A DNA stretch of 64,000 bases from the NCBI GenBank assembly GCA_002371495.1, contig DFIX01000025.1:72749-136748 (forward strand). The letters are read 5' to 3'. Under the pieces are notes generated by a model, which ran no database searches, was not told the DNA's origin, and worked only from the letters and a program-made list of their open reading frames with translations. The translations under genes were made by a program, and so were the position numbers. The stretch comes from Eggerthellaceae bacterium UBA3686. GTDB lineage: Bacteria > Actinomycetota > Coriobacteriia > Coriobacteriales > Eggerthellaceae. This document shows positions 7,204 through 16,612 of this stretch, in pieces; positions within the stretch are counted from its first letter, which is position 1, and the number at the start of each line of letters is the position of its first letter.

Positions 7204-8757
7204 CTACGCGGCCTCTTCCCCGTAGTAGGGTTCTTCGGCGTACGCACCATCGCCGGTGGCACCGCCGTCCGCATAGGCGTCTGCACCCATTTCTTGGCCA
7301 GTCGCCGGGTCAGCCATATCAGCCGTTCCGGTCCCATCGGCCGTGTTCTGCGTAGCCTCAGCGGCGGGATCGACGTAGATGGCATGATGACAAATCCAGG
7401 AGCTGCGGTCGATAGCCTCGAACGTATAGCCCTTGTTCTGGTAATGCTCGATGATCTGCGGAAGCGCTTCGAGAGTGGTCTGCTTCGTAGCCGAATCGTG
7501 GCACAAAAGCACGATGTTGGTATCTTTGGTGGGGTCGCTTTCGGTACCGCTGGGCTCGGTCGACTGGGCTATGAGCTCCTGGGTCGAGCGCACCTCGCCG
7601 TCACCCGACGAGAGGCTCCAGTCATAGTACTGGTACCCGCGCGCCAGAAGGCCCTGGGTCAGCCTCTGCATAAGCTTTGGGTCTCCCGACTGTGCTACAG
7701 CCTGGGTATTCGAAGAGCCGCCGGGAAAGCGCACGAAGCATGGAACGTAGCCGATTTGCTCCTTGACGACCTGGCCAATGGCGTCGAGATCGCGGAAATA
7801 CGCCTCTTCGGAAGCGTAGACCTGCGAATAGTCGTGCGACATGCTGTGCAGGCCGATCGTGTGCCCGCGGTTGTACGCCTCGCGGATCAGCGCGTAATGT
7901 TCAGGGTTGGCGCCTATGACGAAGAAAGTTGCCTTCACGTTGTACTGATCGAGCAAATCGAGCACGGGCTCGGTAAGGGTCGAGGGACCGTCGTCGATGG
8001 TCAAGAACACGGTCTTGTGGCCGTTGTCCTTGTTCGACCAAGTGTTCTTGGCGGGATCGACCGCGAAGTCCTCGTCGCGCCAGACCAGGTCGGCAGGTTC
8101 GTCGGGGTTGACGCCCGAGCCTACCGTAGCGGCGGCCTCCTCGCTTTCGGCCGACGCTTCGGAACTTGCTTCGGGCTGTTCGGTACCGCCGCCCTGACCG
8201 AACCCGTTCGCCGCGAAAACGCCCACACCCACGACGGCCACGACGAGCACGCCAAGGACCGAGGCCAATACACGAGGCGAGAAGCGCTGAAGAGCGGGAA
8301 CGACCCCTTGCAACGCGTGGACCACGGCAAGACCCGCTGACCCGATTGCACCAATCACGCCGAAAACGACCGTGAGCACGGAATCGAGAACGCCGCCGCC
8401 CTGGCGGGTGTCGTACGAAGAAGCTTGAACCGTGCGCCTTTGGCGAGGAGCGTCCTCATACGTTACGCGGCCCTGCTGGCGATTGGCACGTGATGTCCCG
8501 CGATTGGACGCCTCGCGGCTCGAGCGCTCGATGCGGCGGCGATCGGCGGGGCTGTTGCGGGTGTACTGCGAGAGCCTTTCAGCTGCAGGCGTTTGCACCT
8601 TGGGCTGGTCGTAAGAGGAACGCGAAGCCGAGCGGCTGCTTCGAGTTTGCCCCTCTGCGACGCGGTAGCCACGTGCAGACGGGCGTGACGACGACCGACG
8701 ACGCTGCGACCCGTCATTGCCGCTCGAATTTCTGTTAGAAAACCCTTCTTCTGCCAT
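7204..8757 (-). CDS. Membrane-anchored polysaccharide deacetylase (NodB domain)
   Basis: 517 residues. The first 120 residues are a Ser/Arg-rich, probably disordered cytosolic tail. A hydrophobic stretch at about 124-148 and a clear membrane helix at about 163-182 follow, then a Glu/Ser-rich linker and a NodB deacetylase domain outside the cell. Motif 1 is TIDDGPS (253-259) with catalytic Asp255 and metal ligand Asp256; motif 2 is HSMSHD with His304 and His308. Such enzymes deacetylate peptidoglycan or other N-acetyl glycans. A 40-residue acidic Gly/Ala tail ends the protein. The ATG at 8757 is preceded by AAGGCGG; the GTG at 8769 is less likely. Confidence 0.85.
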   Translation of the reverse strand: MAEEGFSNRNSSGNDGSQRRRSSSRPSARGYRVAEGQTRSSRSASRSSYDQPKVQTPAAERLSQYTRNSPADRRRIERSSREASNRGTSRANRQQGRVTYEDAPRQRRTVQASSYDTRQGGGVLDSVLTVVFGVIGAIGSAGLAVVHALQGVVPALQRFSPRVLASVLGVLVVAVVGVGVFAANGFGQGGGTEQPEASSEASAESEEAAATVGSGVNPDEPADLVWRDEDFAVDPAKNTWSNKDNGHKTVFLTIDDGPSTLTEPVLDLLDQYNVKATFFVIGANPEHYALIREAYNRGHTIGLHSMSHDYSQVYASEEAYFRDLDAIGQVVKEQIGYVPCFVRFPGGSSNTQAVAQSGDPKLMQRLTQGLLARGYQYYDWSLSSGDGEVRSTQELIAQSTEPSGTESDPTKDTNIVLLCHDSATKQTTLEALPQIIEHYQNKGYTFEAIDRSSWICHHAIYVDPAAEATQNTADGTGTADMADPATGQEMGADAYADGGATGDGAYAEEPYYGEEAA

Positions 8758-8875
8758 GACCGCCTTCACCGTTACCTAACGACCACTATTTCTACAAACT
8801 ATATTAGTATACGCCCACGAAAACGACCAGGGCCTCGCCATCCCTTTCTTTTTCGCTTCCATGCGGCTTACTCGC

Positions 8876-9883
8876 TCATAGAGCCGAAAGGACGGGCAGG
8901 GCGGCAGGGCACACCGATATGCGATACGCATCGGCAATATGCGGCTCGCCGTCAAGTTGGCAAGGCGGCCGCCGGTCGAACGTCAAGTCAATCGTACTCG
9001 CGCGGGCAAAATGGATGTTTTCGAACTTCGTATGGTGGGCGTTTTTTGCGCTCAGGAACTTGAACGTCGCCTCGAGCATGCTCATGGGTCCCGTGGCGTA
9101 GCAAATATCGAGCAGGCCGTCGTCGATGCGCGCATCGGGGCAAATGCGGAAACCCCCACCATAAGTCGGTCCCACCTGAACGGCCATCATGTGCACCGCC
9201 CCTTCAAGCGTATGGCTCGAATTTCCAGGGGCGCCCTCGGTGTCGTTTGACGCAATGCGCACGTCAGCATGGGTGCCGCTTTGCCCGTCAGCTGCATTGG
9301 AAGGATTGTCGAGGTGGGCCCTGAAGTGAAAGAGGTCGAGATGATGCAATAGCTGGTCTATGCCGCTTCTAAGATAAAGGACCGTGCCCTGCTCGCCCGT
9401 GCGCTTGCGGCGTTCGACGGTATCGAGCGCAATGGCTGCATCGAGCCCGAACGAGAGCGTCTCGGCAAAATACTCTCCATTGCAGCATCCCACGTCGGCA
9501 CGCACCTCGCGCGCATCGATGAGCTGCACGACAGCGTCGGGCACTGATTCCGACATGCCGAGGGTCCGCGCGTAATCGTTGCCGGAACCCACGGGGATCA
9601 CGCCGAACCGCGGCCGATCGTCAGCCGCAAGCCTCATCAAGCCGTTCACTGTCTCGTGCACGACGCCGTCGCCGCCAAGCGCGAGCACCGTCCGAAAGCG
9701 CCCACCTCGCCCGAAGGCTATATCGGTTGCATGTCCCGGATGGTCAGTCAGCACGAACTCAAGCAAGTCCTCGCCAACCCATTGCCCGAGAAGCTCGCGG
9801 GCGATCTTGGCTGCCTGCGCGCCATTGCCCCGCTGCGCCATCGGGTTGGCAACGAGCAGCGTCTTTCCCAAATCTGCTGGCAT
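8876..9883 (-). CDS. Diacylglycerol kinase family lipid kinase (DagK/YegS type)
   Basis: 335 residues from the ATG at 9883 (MPADLGKTLLVANPMAQRG). The nucleotide-binding signature is GGDGVVHETVNGL, with Val replacing the usual Thr in GGDGT, and the second motif is GSGNDYAR, as in DagB/YegS/sphingosine kinase-like enzymes. It should phosphorylate diacylglycerol or a related lipid at the cytosolic face of the membrane. The longer frame upstream runs into repeat PE-B and was discarded. It is monocistronic. Confidence 0.88.
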   Translation of the reverse strand: MPADLGKTLLVANPMAQRGNGAQAAKIARELLGQWVGEDLLEFVLTDHPGHATDIAFGRGGRFRTVLALGGDGVVHETVNGLMRLAADDRPRFGVIPVGSGNDYARTLGMSESVPDAVVQLIDAREVRADVGCCNGEYFAETLSFGLDAAIALDTVERRKRTGEQGTVLYLRSGIDQLLHHLDLFHFRAHLDNPSNAADGQSGTHADVRIASNDTEGAPGNSSHTLEGAVHMMAVQVGPTYGGGFRICPDARIDDGLLDICYATGPMSMLEATFKFLSAKNAHHTKFENIHFARASTIDLTFDRRPPCQLDGEPHIADAYRISVCPAALPVLSAL

Positions 9884-10007
9884 ATTCGCCCCGTTTCCCT
9901 CGTTATTTGCGCAACCAGCATACCAAAAGTGCGACAGGGCTCGTAGCCCTGGCACACTTAGGCGAGCTAAAGTGAGAAATGCAACAGGGCTACGGGCACT
10001 ATCACAT

Positions 10008-10164
10008 GTTACTGTCCACACTGGCCTCTCAATCGTCCGCCCAGGTCGGCGGCAGGGCGCTAGGCCTACGGCTCCTCGCGTTTTGCGTAAATTAGAAGTC
10101 AGTAGCTGCGGAAGCGGCTACGCACCCTGCCGCCGACCTGGGCTGCTGTGGTGTGGGCGGTAAC
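10008..10164. repeat. Palindromic element PE-B, copy 1
   Basis: A 157-bp imperfect palindrome with ends GTTACTGTCCACAC and GTGTGGGCGGTAAC. Near each end CCCAGGTCGGCGGCAGGG and CCCTGCCGCCGACCTGGG are perfect complements. The asymmetrical centre carries TACGGCTCCTCGCGTTTTG and AAATTAGAAGTCAGTAGC. It occupies most of the 9884-10257 intergenic stretch, where no other feature was seen. Confidence 0.85.
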
Positions 10165-10257
10165 AATCACTTTTTAATCTATCCCATTTGCGGGACACGT
10201 AGCATTCGGGGTTTGCCAGACAATGCAGGCATGGCACGAACGGATGAAAGGAGCATT

Positions 10258-10581
10258 ATGGAACGCACGCAAACACAGCGCAACCACATGAAGCTGACCA
10301 CGAGGCTCTCGGGCAAATGCAAGTACGCGTTCGTCGATTCGCCCGACCATAGGGCCGACCGGATCCTAATCGGGGCGCTGATCCCCGCCGTGTTCGAGCG
10401 CATGCAGCCAAGCAATGCCGACACCGGCTACGAACTTCGCATCTGCACGTTCGACGCAAAGTACGAAGCCTGGTTCCTCAACTGCATGGCCGATCTTGCT
10501 TGGGTGCTCGAGGGCGACGAAGCAACACCAGCTGAGTATTCAAAGGCTTGCGCAACCCTGCTCGGAGCCGCTGCAGCCTGA
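10258..10581 (+). CDS. Small hypothetical protein (107 aa)
   Basis: The ATG at 10258 follows a good AAAGGAG. The 107-residue product has no signal peptide or membrane helix. It reads as a compact soluble domain with central ICTFDAKYEAWFLN and MADLAWVLEG segments. I do not recognise the family. The neighbours (lipid kinase, NSS symporter) are both on the other strand and give no functional hint. Confidence 0.6.
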   Translation: MERTQTQRNHMKLTTRLSGKCKYAFVDSPDHRADRILIGALIPAVFERMQPSNADTGYELRICTFDAKYEAWFLNCMADLAWVLEGDEATPAEYSKACATLLGAAAA

Positions 10582-10603
10582 TTGTCCCCTGGTTTTTCCG
10601 CCG

Positions 10604-12043
10604 TTATAGTCCCAGCCAGAAGGCAAATTTGGGAATGTAGCCCATGATGAACACAATGATCATGAGCGCGGGTATGCCCCACGTGCACCACGGACGCAAG
10701 AAACGGGGAAACTTGATGCCATGCCCGGCATCTGCCTCTGCAATGAAATTGTCCCAGCCCCAGCCAAACTTGCGCGTGCAGTACAACGTGAAGATGAGGC
10801 CGCCAAGGGGCAGGATGTTGTTCGAGACGATGAAGTCCTCAACGCCCTGGATGTCGCCGATACCTGGCACGACCACATCGGACAGCACGTTGAAACCGAG
10901 CGCGCATGGAATGCTCAGCACGGCAAGCGCAACGGCATTGCCAAGCACCGCTTTGCGACGCGGAGTTCCCCAGCGGTCTTCCGTCCAGGTCACAAGCGTC
11001 TCGAACACGGCAATGACGGTCGAGAGCGCCGCAAAGCTCATGAACAGGAAGAACAGCGTGCCCCATACTTCGCCGAGCGGCATCTGTCCGAACACCACCG
11101 GCAACGTCACGAACACGAGCGACGGTCCGGCATCGGGGCTGATGCCGTAGGCGAAGCACGCAGGGAAGATGATAAGGCCGGCCATAAGCGCCACGATGGT
11201 GTCGAGGCCGGTCGCCGAGAGGGCTTCACCCGTCAGGCTGTGGTCGCGCCCGATGCGCGAGCCGAAGATAGCCATGCCGCCCATGCCCACCGACAGGCTG
11301 AAGAACGCCTGGCCCATGGCGGCATATACAGCATCGCCGAACGTTCCAAGCTGTTCGCCCACCGTCACGCCGGCGAACAGCTTCCCGAAATCGGGCTGCA
11401 GGTAGAAGCTCAGGCCATCGCCTGCGCCCGGCAACGTAACAGAGCGCACGCACAGCGCTACAAGGATAATGAACAAGGCGCTCATCAGGAACTTCGAGAC
11501 GCGTTCGACGCCGTTTTCCAAGCCCATGGCAGATACTACCGCGCCAATGAGCACCGAGACGAGCATCCACGCGATGAGCTCTGAGGGGTTGGCTGTGAGC
11601 GCCGCGAACGCCGCTCCCGACGTCTCTGCGGTGGCACCTGCGAACATGCCGCTCGCCATACGGGGAACGTAGGCGAGCATCCAACCGCAGATAGTGGTGT
11701 AGAACATCAGGAGCACCATCGAGCCGACGTAGCCCCACCACGAGAACCAGCGGAAATTCGCCTTGGAAGGCAGCACGTGGAACGACCGCGCCGTCGAGCG
11801 CTGGCTTGCGCGGCCAACCGAGAACTCCATGACCATGATCGGCAAGCCCAAGATGGCTAGGAATACCAGATAAAGCAGTATGAACGCTGCACCGCCATAC
11901 TGACCTGTGATAAACGGAAAACGCCAGACATTGCCCAATCCGATAGCGCACCCAGCCGCTACGAAAATGAATCCGAGGCGCGACCCGAAATGGCTGCGCT
12001 CCTGATCTGGTTCCTTGCCGTGTTTCGGCGCCGTATTTGCCAT
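10604..12043 (-). CDS. Sodium-dependent neurotransmitter/amino-acid symporter (NSS/SNF family)
   Basis: 479 residues and about 11-12 membrane helices. The family signature in helix 1 is present (GCAIGLGNVWRFPF), where the unwound helix binds Na+ and substrate, as in LeuT and MhsT. Substrates are usually amino acids. The ATG at 12043 follows GAAGGGGAG; 14 extra codons upstream were rejected. It is monocistronic and divergent from the RyR-domain gene. Confidence 0.92.
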   Translation of the reverse strand: MANTAPKHGKEPDQERSHFGSRLGFIFVAAGCAIGLGNVWRFPFITGQYGGAAFILLYLVFLAILGLPIMVMEFSVGRASQRSTARSFHVLPSKANFRWFSWWGYVGSMVLLMFYTTICGWMLAYVPRMASGMFAGATAETSGAAFAALTANPSELIAWMLVSVLIGAVVSAMGLENGVERVSKFLMSALFIILVALCVRSVTLPGAGDGLSFYLQPDFGKLFAGVTVGEQLGTFGDAVYAAMGQAFFSLSVGMGGMAIFGSRIGRDHSLTGEALSATGLDTIVALMAGLIIFPACFAYGISPDAGPSLVFVTLPVVFGQMPLGEVWGTLFFLFMSFAALSTVIAVFETLVTWTEDRWGTPRRKAVLGNAVALAVLSIPCALGFNVLSDVVVPGIGDIQGVEDFIVSNNILPLGGLIFTLYCTRKFGWGWDNFIAEADAGHGIKFPRFLRPWCTWGIPALMIIVFIMGYIPKFAFWLGL

Positions 12044-12163
12044 GTGCTCCCCTTCTGCCCTACATTCTGCGTCAGCAGCACCCAATGCCGCTGATGCAGA
12101 ATCGTACTCAACCTACCCCCGTTTCCGCAACCATGACTTTATTTCCACTAAAGCTTCGACACC

Positions 12164-12190
12164 GTGCAAAAGGGTCAGGCCCTTTTGCAC
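12164..12190. repeat. Short palindrome (GTGCAAAAGGG type)
   Basis: GTGCAAAAGGG pairs with CCCTTTTGCAC around TCAGG. Unlike most copies it lies between two divergent gene starts rather than after a gene. The following bases (12193-12240) form an imperfect GGCCGGCAACG/CGTTACCGGCC inverted repeat that resembles a decayed PE-A arm. The rest of 12044-12356 holds only the operator-like palindrome at 12281-12294. Confidence 0.6.
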
Positions 12191-12280
12191 TATGGCCGGC
12201 AACGGGAAACGCGGCTGGAAGGCGTTACCGGCCGCCGTTTAGCAAGCGAAACAAGGGAGCCGACCTTGCACCGTATTTCG

Positions 12281-12294
12281 TCATTGCCCAATGG
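12281..12294. promoter_or_regulatory. Putative operator upstream of the RyR-domain gene
   Basis: TCATTGCCCAATGG matches, at 13 of 14 positions, the reverse complement of the perfect palindrome at 16578-16591 upstream of the XRE gene. A plausible -10 box CATAAT (12314-12319) lies downstream, putting this palindrome over the -35 position. A repressor site is inferred. Confidence 0.45.
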
Positions 12295-12356
12295 CAAAAC
12301 AGGAACGTCGTATCATAATCAAAGCAGGACATGCGGCCGGAAGGCAGGTCGAAACG

Positions 12357-13958
12357 ATGACACGGGCGAAACCTAAACCGAAACAGGCTGTGGACGCAGT
12401 AGCGAAGGCGCTTGCTCACGAGAAAGAGCGGCGCAAAAGCGAGCTGAAGCCCATCGAGATCGTGAAGATCGCCATAAGCGCGTATCAAAGCTTCAACTGG
12501 AACAGTGCCCTGGAGCCCATAGGCGAAGAGCCAGGGGGTCATGACGCCCCAGCGGAACCTACCTGCATGCAATCGCACGAAACGTCCGCGCCCTCTCCGT
12601 CGCCCATCGCCGAATCCGATGACCGAGCCGGGCTCCGGCGCGGCACGCAGGCGAGCATCGACCGGCTGCTCTTCAATGTGAACTACTGGCGCGCAGCCTA
12701 CGAGGATCGCATCATCGACGCCTGCTCCAGCGCAGATGACGCGCGAAGGTGCCTACGGGCCATCAGTGCCTGGAACAGCCACACCATGAAGCTGAACACC
12801 CTAAGCGACCATGAGGTCATCGTAGCCTTCGAGCGCTTCTGTCCGCCGTTCGCTACGAACAATCGACGCGGCGGGGCCGAGCGTGCGGGCAGCGGGAAAG
12901 GGCCTGTACAGGATTTCCGCACATGCGCGCATTCGGTTGCCGAGGCCATGGACGCGAACGGGCGCGGAAACGGCGACTCGTTGCGCGCCATCGTGGCCGA
13001 TGTCGAAGCTGAGTCGGCCATCTACGAAACCTATTCAGATACAGCGTCGCTCGATGCGCTCTACGACCTGCTGCCGGCATGGTGTCTACAAGACAGAATC
13101 GAGCTCGTTACAGGCACTTGGTGGAACGATGCTGACGTCATGTGCGCCATCGCCGATGCGCTGCGAGATCGATTCGCGGAAATGGGATACGCCCAGGCGC
13201 TCTGCGACTACTTCCGCGATACCATGAGCGAGGCGCTCGACACCTATCAGCGCGAACTGTCGACTTCCGACTCGCCGCTGGCAGCCTGCGAAATCGGCAA
13301 TCTCATAAGCGCGGTGCACGATGTGCGCGAGTCCAATCCGAATACCGAAGCCGACGGGTACGGGCCCGATCTGCCAACGTGGCTCTCGGCGAAAGAGCAG
13401 CTTATTTGGAATACCGTCGTCTGCGCGGTTTACGGGCCCATGCACGCACGCCCACTACTGGCCGACAATCTGGACCTTCTGCCCGTCGAGGGCAAACCCG
13501 TCGGCACCGACGTCATAACCGAGCTCGCGCAGCGAGCTTATGTCAACTACCTTGGCGCACGACGCGCCGCCGGCGAACGACCGCAGTTCGCGAGCTTCGC
13601 GCTTCAGCCCGAAGACCTTCGCGCCTCGGGAATCGAACGCGTACAGAGCATCCCCGACAAGCTGAGGGTGTTGGGATACCGCATCATCCCGCTGGCCAGC
13701 TGCTACCCCAATCAGCGCATCGGGTCGCTGCGCCCGAGCGAAGTCGAGTGCCTGGCCATCCTGGAACACCGTCGCTGGTGCGAGGAGCGCACCGCCGCCG
13801 GATGGACACCCGCGGAGCATAAGGATATCAGCGCCAAGCAAAGCCCCTACCTCGTGGACTGGGACGATCTTCCCGATCGGGCGCGCGAATGGACCCGAAG
13901 CTCGGTGCGAGACATCCCCGCCCTGCTCGCGAGCGTCGGCCTCGCCGTCGCGAAATAG
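12357..13958 (+). CDS. RyR-domain protein, candidate sensor/effector partner of the TIR gene
   Basis: 533 residues from the ATG at 12357 (preceded by GGAAGGCAGG); an in-frame ATG at 12291 lies inside the palindrome and lacks a ribosome binding site. The C-terminal 70 residues (about 461-530) match the RyR domain: LAILEHRRWCEERTAAGW, then SPYLVDWDDLPD, then VRDIPALLASVG. RyR domains in bacteria recur in nucleotide- or ADP-ribose-linked conflict systems and are proposed ligand sensors. The first 440 residues are mostly helical, have Lys-rich and Pro-rich segments near the N terminus, and match nothing I know. There is no signal peptide or membrane helix. It converges on the TIR gene with a 33-base gap. 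Confidence 0.7.
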   Translation: MTRAKPKPKQAVDAVAKALAHEKERRKSELKPIEIVKIAISAYQSFNWNSALEPIGEEPGGHDAPAEPTCMQSHETSAPSPSPIAESDDRAGLRRGTQASIDRLLFNVNYWRAAYEDRIIDACSSADDARRCLRAISAWNSHTMKLNTLSDHEVIVAFERFCPPFATNNRRGGAERAGSGKGPVQDFRTCAHSVAEAMDANGRGNGDSLRAIVADVEAESAIYETYSDTASLDALYDLLPAWCLQDRIELVTGTWWNDADVMCAIADALRDRFAEMGYAQALCDYFRDTMSEALDTYQRELSTSDSPLAACEIGNLISAVHDVRESNPNTEADGYGPDLPTWLSAKEQLIWNTVVCAVYGPMHARPLLADNLDLLPVEGKPVGTDVITELAQRAYVNYLGARRAAGERPQFASFALQPEDLRASGIERVQSIPDKLRVLGYRIIPLASCYPNQRIGSLRPSEVECLAILEHRRWCEERTAAGWTPAEHKDISAKQSPYLVDWDDLPDRAREWTRSSVRDIPALLASVGLAVAK

Positions 13959-13991
13959 CAAAGGTACGAAAAGATGGGTGGCAGGCGCCCA

Positions 13992-16409
13992 TTAGCGACC
14001 GGCCCGCTCGAGCTCGGCATGCGCGAGCTCGAGGAGCTCGTCTAAACCGTAGTCGCGATCGTTCCCACGGCTTTGCAGGGAACCGGTATCGAAAACAACG
14101 AGGCGATCGTCGGCGGCGGCCGATGCCGCGGCAAACTGGTAGGAATTCTCGCCCCTCATGAACTTCCCCCATCTGATCGGCGAGCCGAGCTGTAGCCGAA
14201 AAGCATCGCCATCGTAGTTGCGAGTGGGGCTCTCGGGATTCTCGATGACGATTGTGCCGTCGACGCACATTATGAACAGGCGATTCGCCTCATCATCGTC
14301 GCTTCCCAACACGAACGCGTCGAGCACCGTGCTCGCGAAGCCGTGTTCGTAGACCTCCTCGCCAGTGTCGCGGTCAAACACGTACACGTTGCGCCCGGCG
14401 CTTGCCACGACTCCGCCGTCGTAGGTCGTGAAGCCATGCAGTTGCGGCCATGCCGGCACAAGCGTCACCAATCCCGCGCTCTCGAGCATCTCGGACGCGA
14501 GCTTTCCATCGTGTCTCCACTTTGGCTCGAGCTTGCCTTGCGAGACGTCGAAAGCCTCGATCGCATACTCGAGTTCCACCTCTTCACCGTCGTACGCCCC
14601 GACTGTACCAGCGATAAGAACCCCATCGTCATAATGCAGCATCGCCATTTCGGGGTATGCCAAGCCGACGGTTTGTATGGACCCTTCCGTCAAATCCATA
14701 CGCGCCAGCGTGTTGCCGAGCGCAACGTAAAACTCGTTCGGCAACGGGCCGGCTGCGCTGCACACCCCGCGCTCGATCGACGTCAAGGGCGTTTTCTCGT
14801 AAAACCGAGAACCCATGACCTCGCCTGTCGTGGCGTCGATGCACGCGATTAGCGCGTTTCCCCGAGGGTCAAATTCCGCGATGTCCAGAAGCGACGAGTC
14901 GCCTATCTGGGACAACGCTGCAACCGAAACCTTCTCGTGCGACCAAACGACATTTCCGGTTCGGGGCTCGAACCCGGCAAGAGCGCCCTCTCCTGACGCG
15001 TTGGCCACGACCAGCCGATCGGGCAGGGCGATTGCCTTGCGCACGTAGAACCCCGGTTGCCCTGTAGCCTCCATCGAATCGCCCGAAGGAGCCTCGGCCC
15101 CGACGATGCCGACATCCCCGAAAACCGAACGTGACGTGCTCTCGTCTTCCGGGCTTCCCGAGGGCGCACCCGCGCGATCCGATTCGAGGCGGGCCTGGCC
15201 AGACGAACCTGCGCTTTCCCCAGCATCCGGCACATCTGTCGCACCGGCCGCCTCGGGCATTTGGCACGACGCGAGCATGCGTCCGGTCGACAACTCGTAG
15301 GTCGCAATGGCGCCCGCGCCGTCGCTAACCGCAAAGTAATCGCCGAGCGGGCAAAACGCTATTGTGCCTGCCCCCGCCGGTAATTCGTCTGGGGCATGGG
15401 TCATGCACGCGTTGTCAATAAGCCCCAAGCTGTGCTCTGTCGAAAGAGAATACGATGGACGCCAAAACGCCGAGCGGTCATCATGTACCTGCAGCGCATC
15501 CTCGAGCGCCTGCTTGGCTTCGGCCACCAGGGGCCGCGATGTGTCGGACGACGACTGGGGCAGAGCCGAAAGCGCGGTTTCGATCGCCTCGTATCGGTCG
15601 CCCCGCGCGAGCAGTTGTTGCGACTCGGCAGCGAGCTGCTGAGATTCAGCGACTAGAGCCTCGTCGCGATGTTGCCCGACGATTCGCGAGCTGAAAAGCA
15701 CCATGCCGACGACGAGCGCGATGGCGGCAAAGGCTGCGACCGCAATGCCTACGGCACGACGCATGCGCCTCGACTTGTCGCGTTGGCGCAGGTCGTCGAA
15801 CGAGCAGCCTGCCAAGGCGGCGATGATCCGCAGCTTCTCGGTATCGAAACGGCTCGTGCCGTCAGAACGGAGGTCGGCAGCAAGCGGTTCGACATCGACA
15901 ACCGCTTGTTGTCCATCCGGCCCGATGATCAGGCGCTCTCGCAAGACAGGCGGAATGCTCCGCTTCGACGGGCCCTTCGCCAATGCTGCGAAGACGCGAT
16001 CGCGCCCATGATAGGCGCAAAAAAGCTCGATTTCCTGCGCGACCCATTCGCTCTCGGCCGTTTCGGGCGAGCACACGACGACGAGGGCGCCCGAACGCTT
16101 CAGCGCCTCGCTGATGGTGGTGGGCAACGAGCCCGTCGCGGGAAGTTCGTCCTGATCTCGAAACACCCTGCCAAGCGTGCGGCTCCCATATTCAGCCGCC
16201 ACCGAACGCGGGAGCCGATAGCGCTCTATTGCCCGATGCAGCTTTGCCGCGACTTCCCGATCAGGCGACCTGTGACGGTAGCTAATGAAGGCAGCGTAAT
16301 CGATTTGGTCGTAAGCAGGCGCATCGGGCAACGGGTCGCCGCAGCGCGCGCAGAACGCCGCCTGTTCGACGAGCCCACAACCGCATGAGGGGCACTTCCC
16401 AACCTGCAT
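13992..16409 (-). CDS. Zinc ribbon-TIR-transmembrane-beta-propeller protein
   Basis: 805 residues from ATG 16409 (GGAAGGTG upstream). In order: a zinc ribbon (Cys6, Cys9, Cys20, Cys23); a TIR domain at about 36-165 beginning YAAFISYRHRS; a cytosolic segment; one membrane helix at about 219-241; then some 560 residues of beta-rich sequence with PQQ/WD-like repeats (IATYELSTGRML, FEPRTGNVVW, VFDRDTGEEVYEH). In the TIR, ESEWVAQEIELF puts Glu126 at the position of the NADase catalytic glutamate. The layout suggests cytosolic TIR signalling controlled by an extracytoplasmic propeller. It is divergent from the XRE gene and convergent with the RyR gene. NAD cleavage is inferred, not shown. Confidence 0.82.
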   Translation of the reverse strand: MQVGKCPSCGCGLVEQAAFCARCGDPLPDAPAYDQIDYAAFISYRHRSPDREVAAKLHRAIERYRLPRSVAAEYGSRTLGRVFRDQDELPATGSLPTTISEALKRSGALVVVCSPETAESEWVAQEIELFCAYHGRDRVFAALAKGPSKRSIPPVLRERLIIGPDGQQAVVDVEPLAADLRSDGTSRFDTEKLRIIAALAGCSFDDLRQRDKSRRMRRAVGIAVAAFAAIALVVGMVLFSSRIVGQHRDEALVAESQQLAAESQQLLARGDRYEAIETALSALPQSSSDTSRPLVAEAKQALEDALQVHDDRSAFWRPSYSLSTEHSLGLIDNACMTHAPDELPAGAGTIAFCPLGDYFAVSDGAGAIATYELSTGRMLASCQMPEAAGATDVPDAGESAGSSGQARLESDRAGAPSGSPEDESTSRSVFGDVGIVGAEAPSGDSMEATGQPGFYVRKAIALPDRLVVANASGEGALAGFEPRTGNVVWSHEKVSVAALSQIGDSSLLDIAEFDPRGNALIACIDATTGEVMGSRFYEKTPLTSIERGVCSAAGPLPNEFYVALGNTLARMDLTEGSIQTVGLAYPEMAMLHYDDGVLIAGTVGAYDGEEVELEYAIEAFDVSQGKLEPKWRHDGKLASEMLESAGLVTLVPAWPQLHGFTTYDGGVVASAGRNVYVFDRDTGEEVYEHGFASTVLDAFVLGSDDDEANRLFIMCVDGTIVIENPESPTRNYDGDAFRLQLGSPIRWGKFMRGENSYQFAAASAAADDRLVVFDTGSLQSRGNDRDYGLDELLELAHAELERAGR

Positions 16410-16577
16410 CGCACCTTCCGCTTTCAACTAGCTTCCCCGTTTTGGAAATCGTACCGCATAAAGCTGGCAAACCATCGGAAAAGGCGGCCCCCGGAACGCA
16501 AAGCCCAAAGGCCGCACGCGGTACGCAACGCTAAAGCCACGCCCCAGAACTGTAAAGAAACGGTTGTGTATTCCCTA

Positions 16578-16591
16578 CCATTGGGCAATGG
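16578..16591. promoter_or_regulatory. Putative XRE operator between the TIR and XRE genes
   Basis: CCATTGGGCAATGG is a perfect palindrome (6-bp arms, GG spacer) 22 bases before the XRE start and about 170 bases before the TIR start. A near-identical copy lies upstream of the RyR gene. Confidence 0.5.
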
Positions 16592-16612
16592 GGTTGCGCA
16601 TACGCTTACTGT

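Noticed and set aside
10008..10164. PE-B as an integron attC site
   Set aside because: Ends begin with GTTAC, but there is no integrase, no cassette array and the inner arms are far longer than attC arms.
12291..12356. Upstream ATG (12291) as start of the RyR protein
   Set aside because: No Shine-Dalgarno, overlaps the operator-like palindrome, and the added residues look non-coding; not fully excluded.
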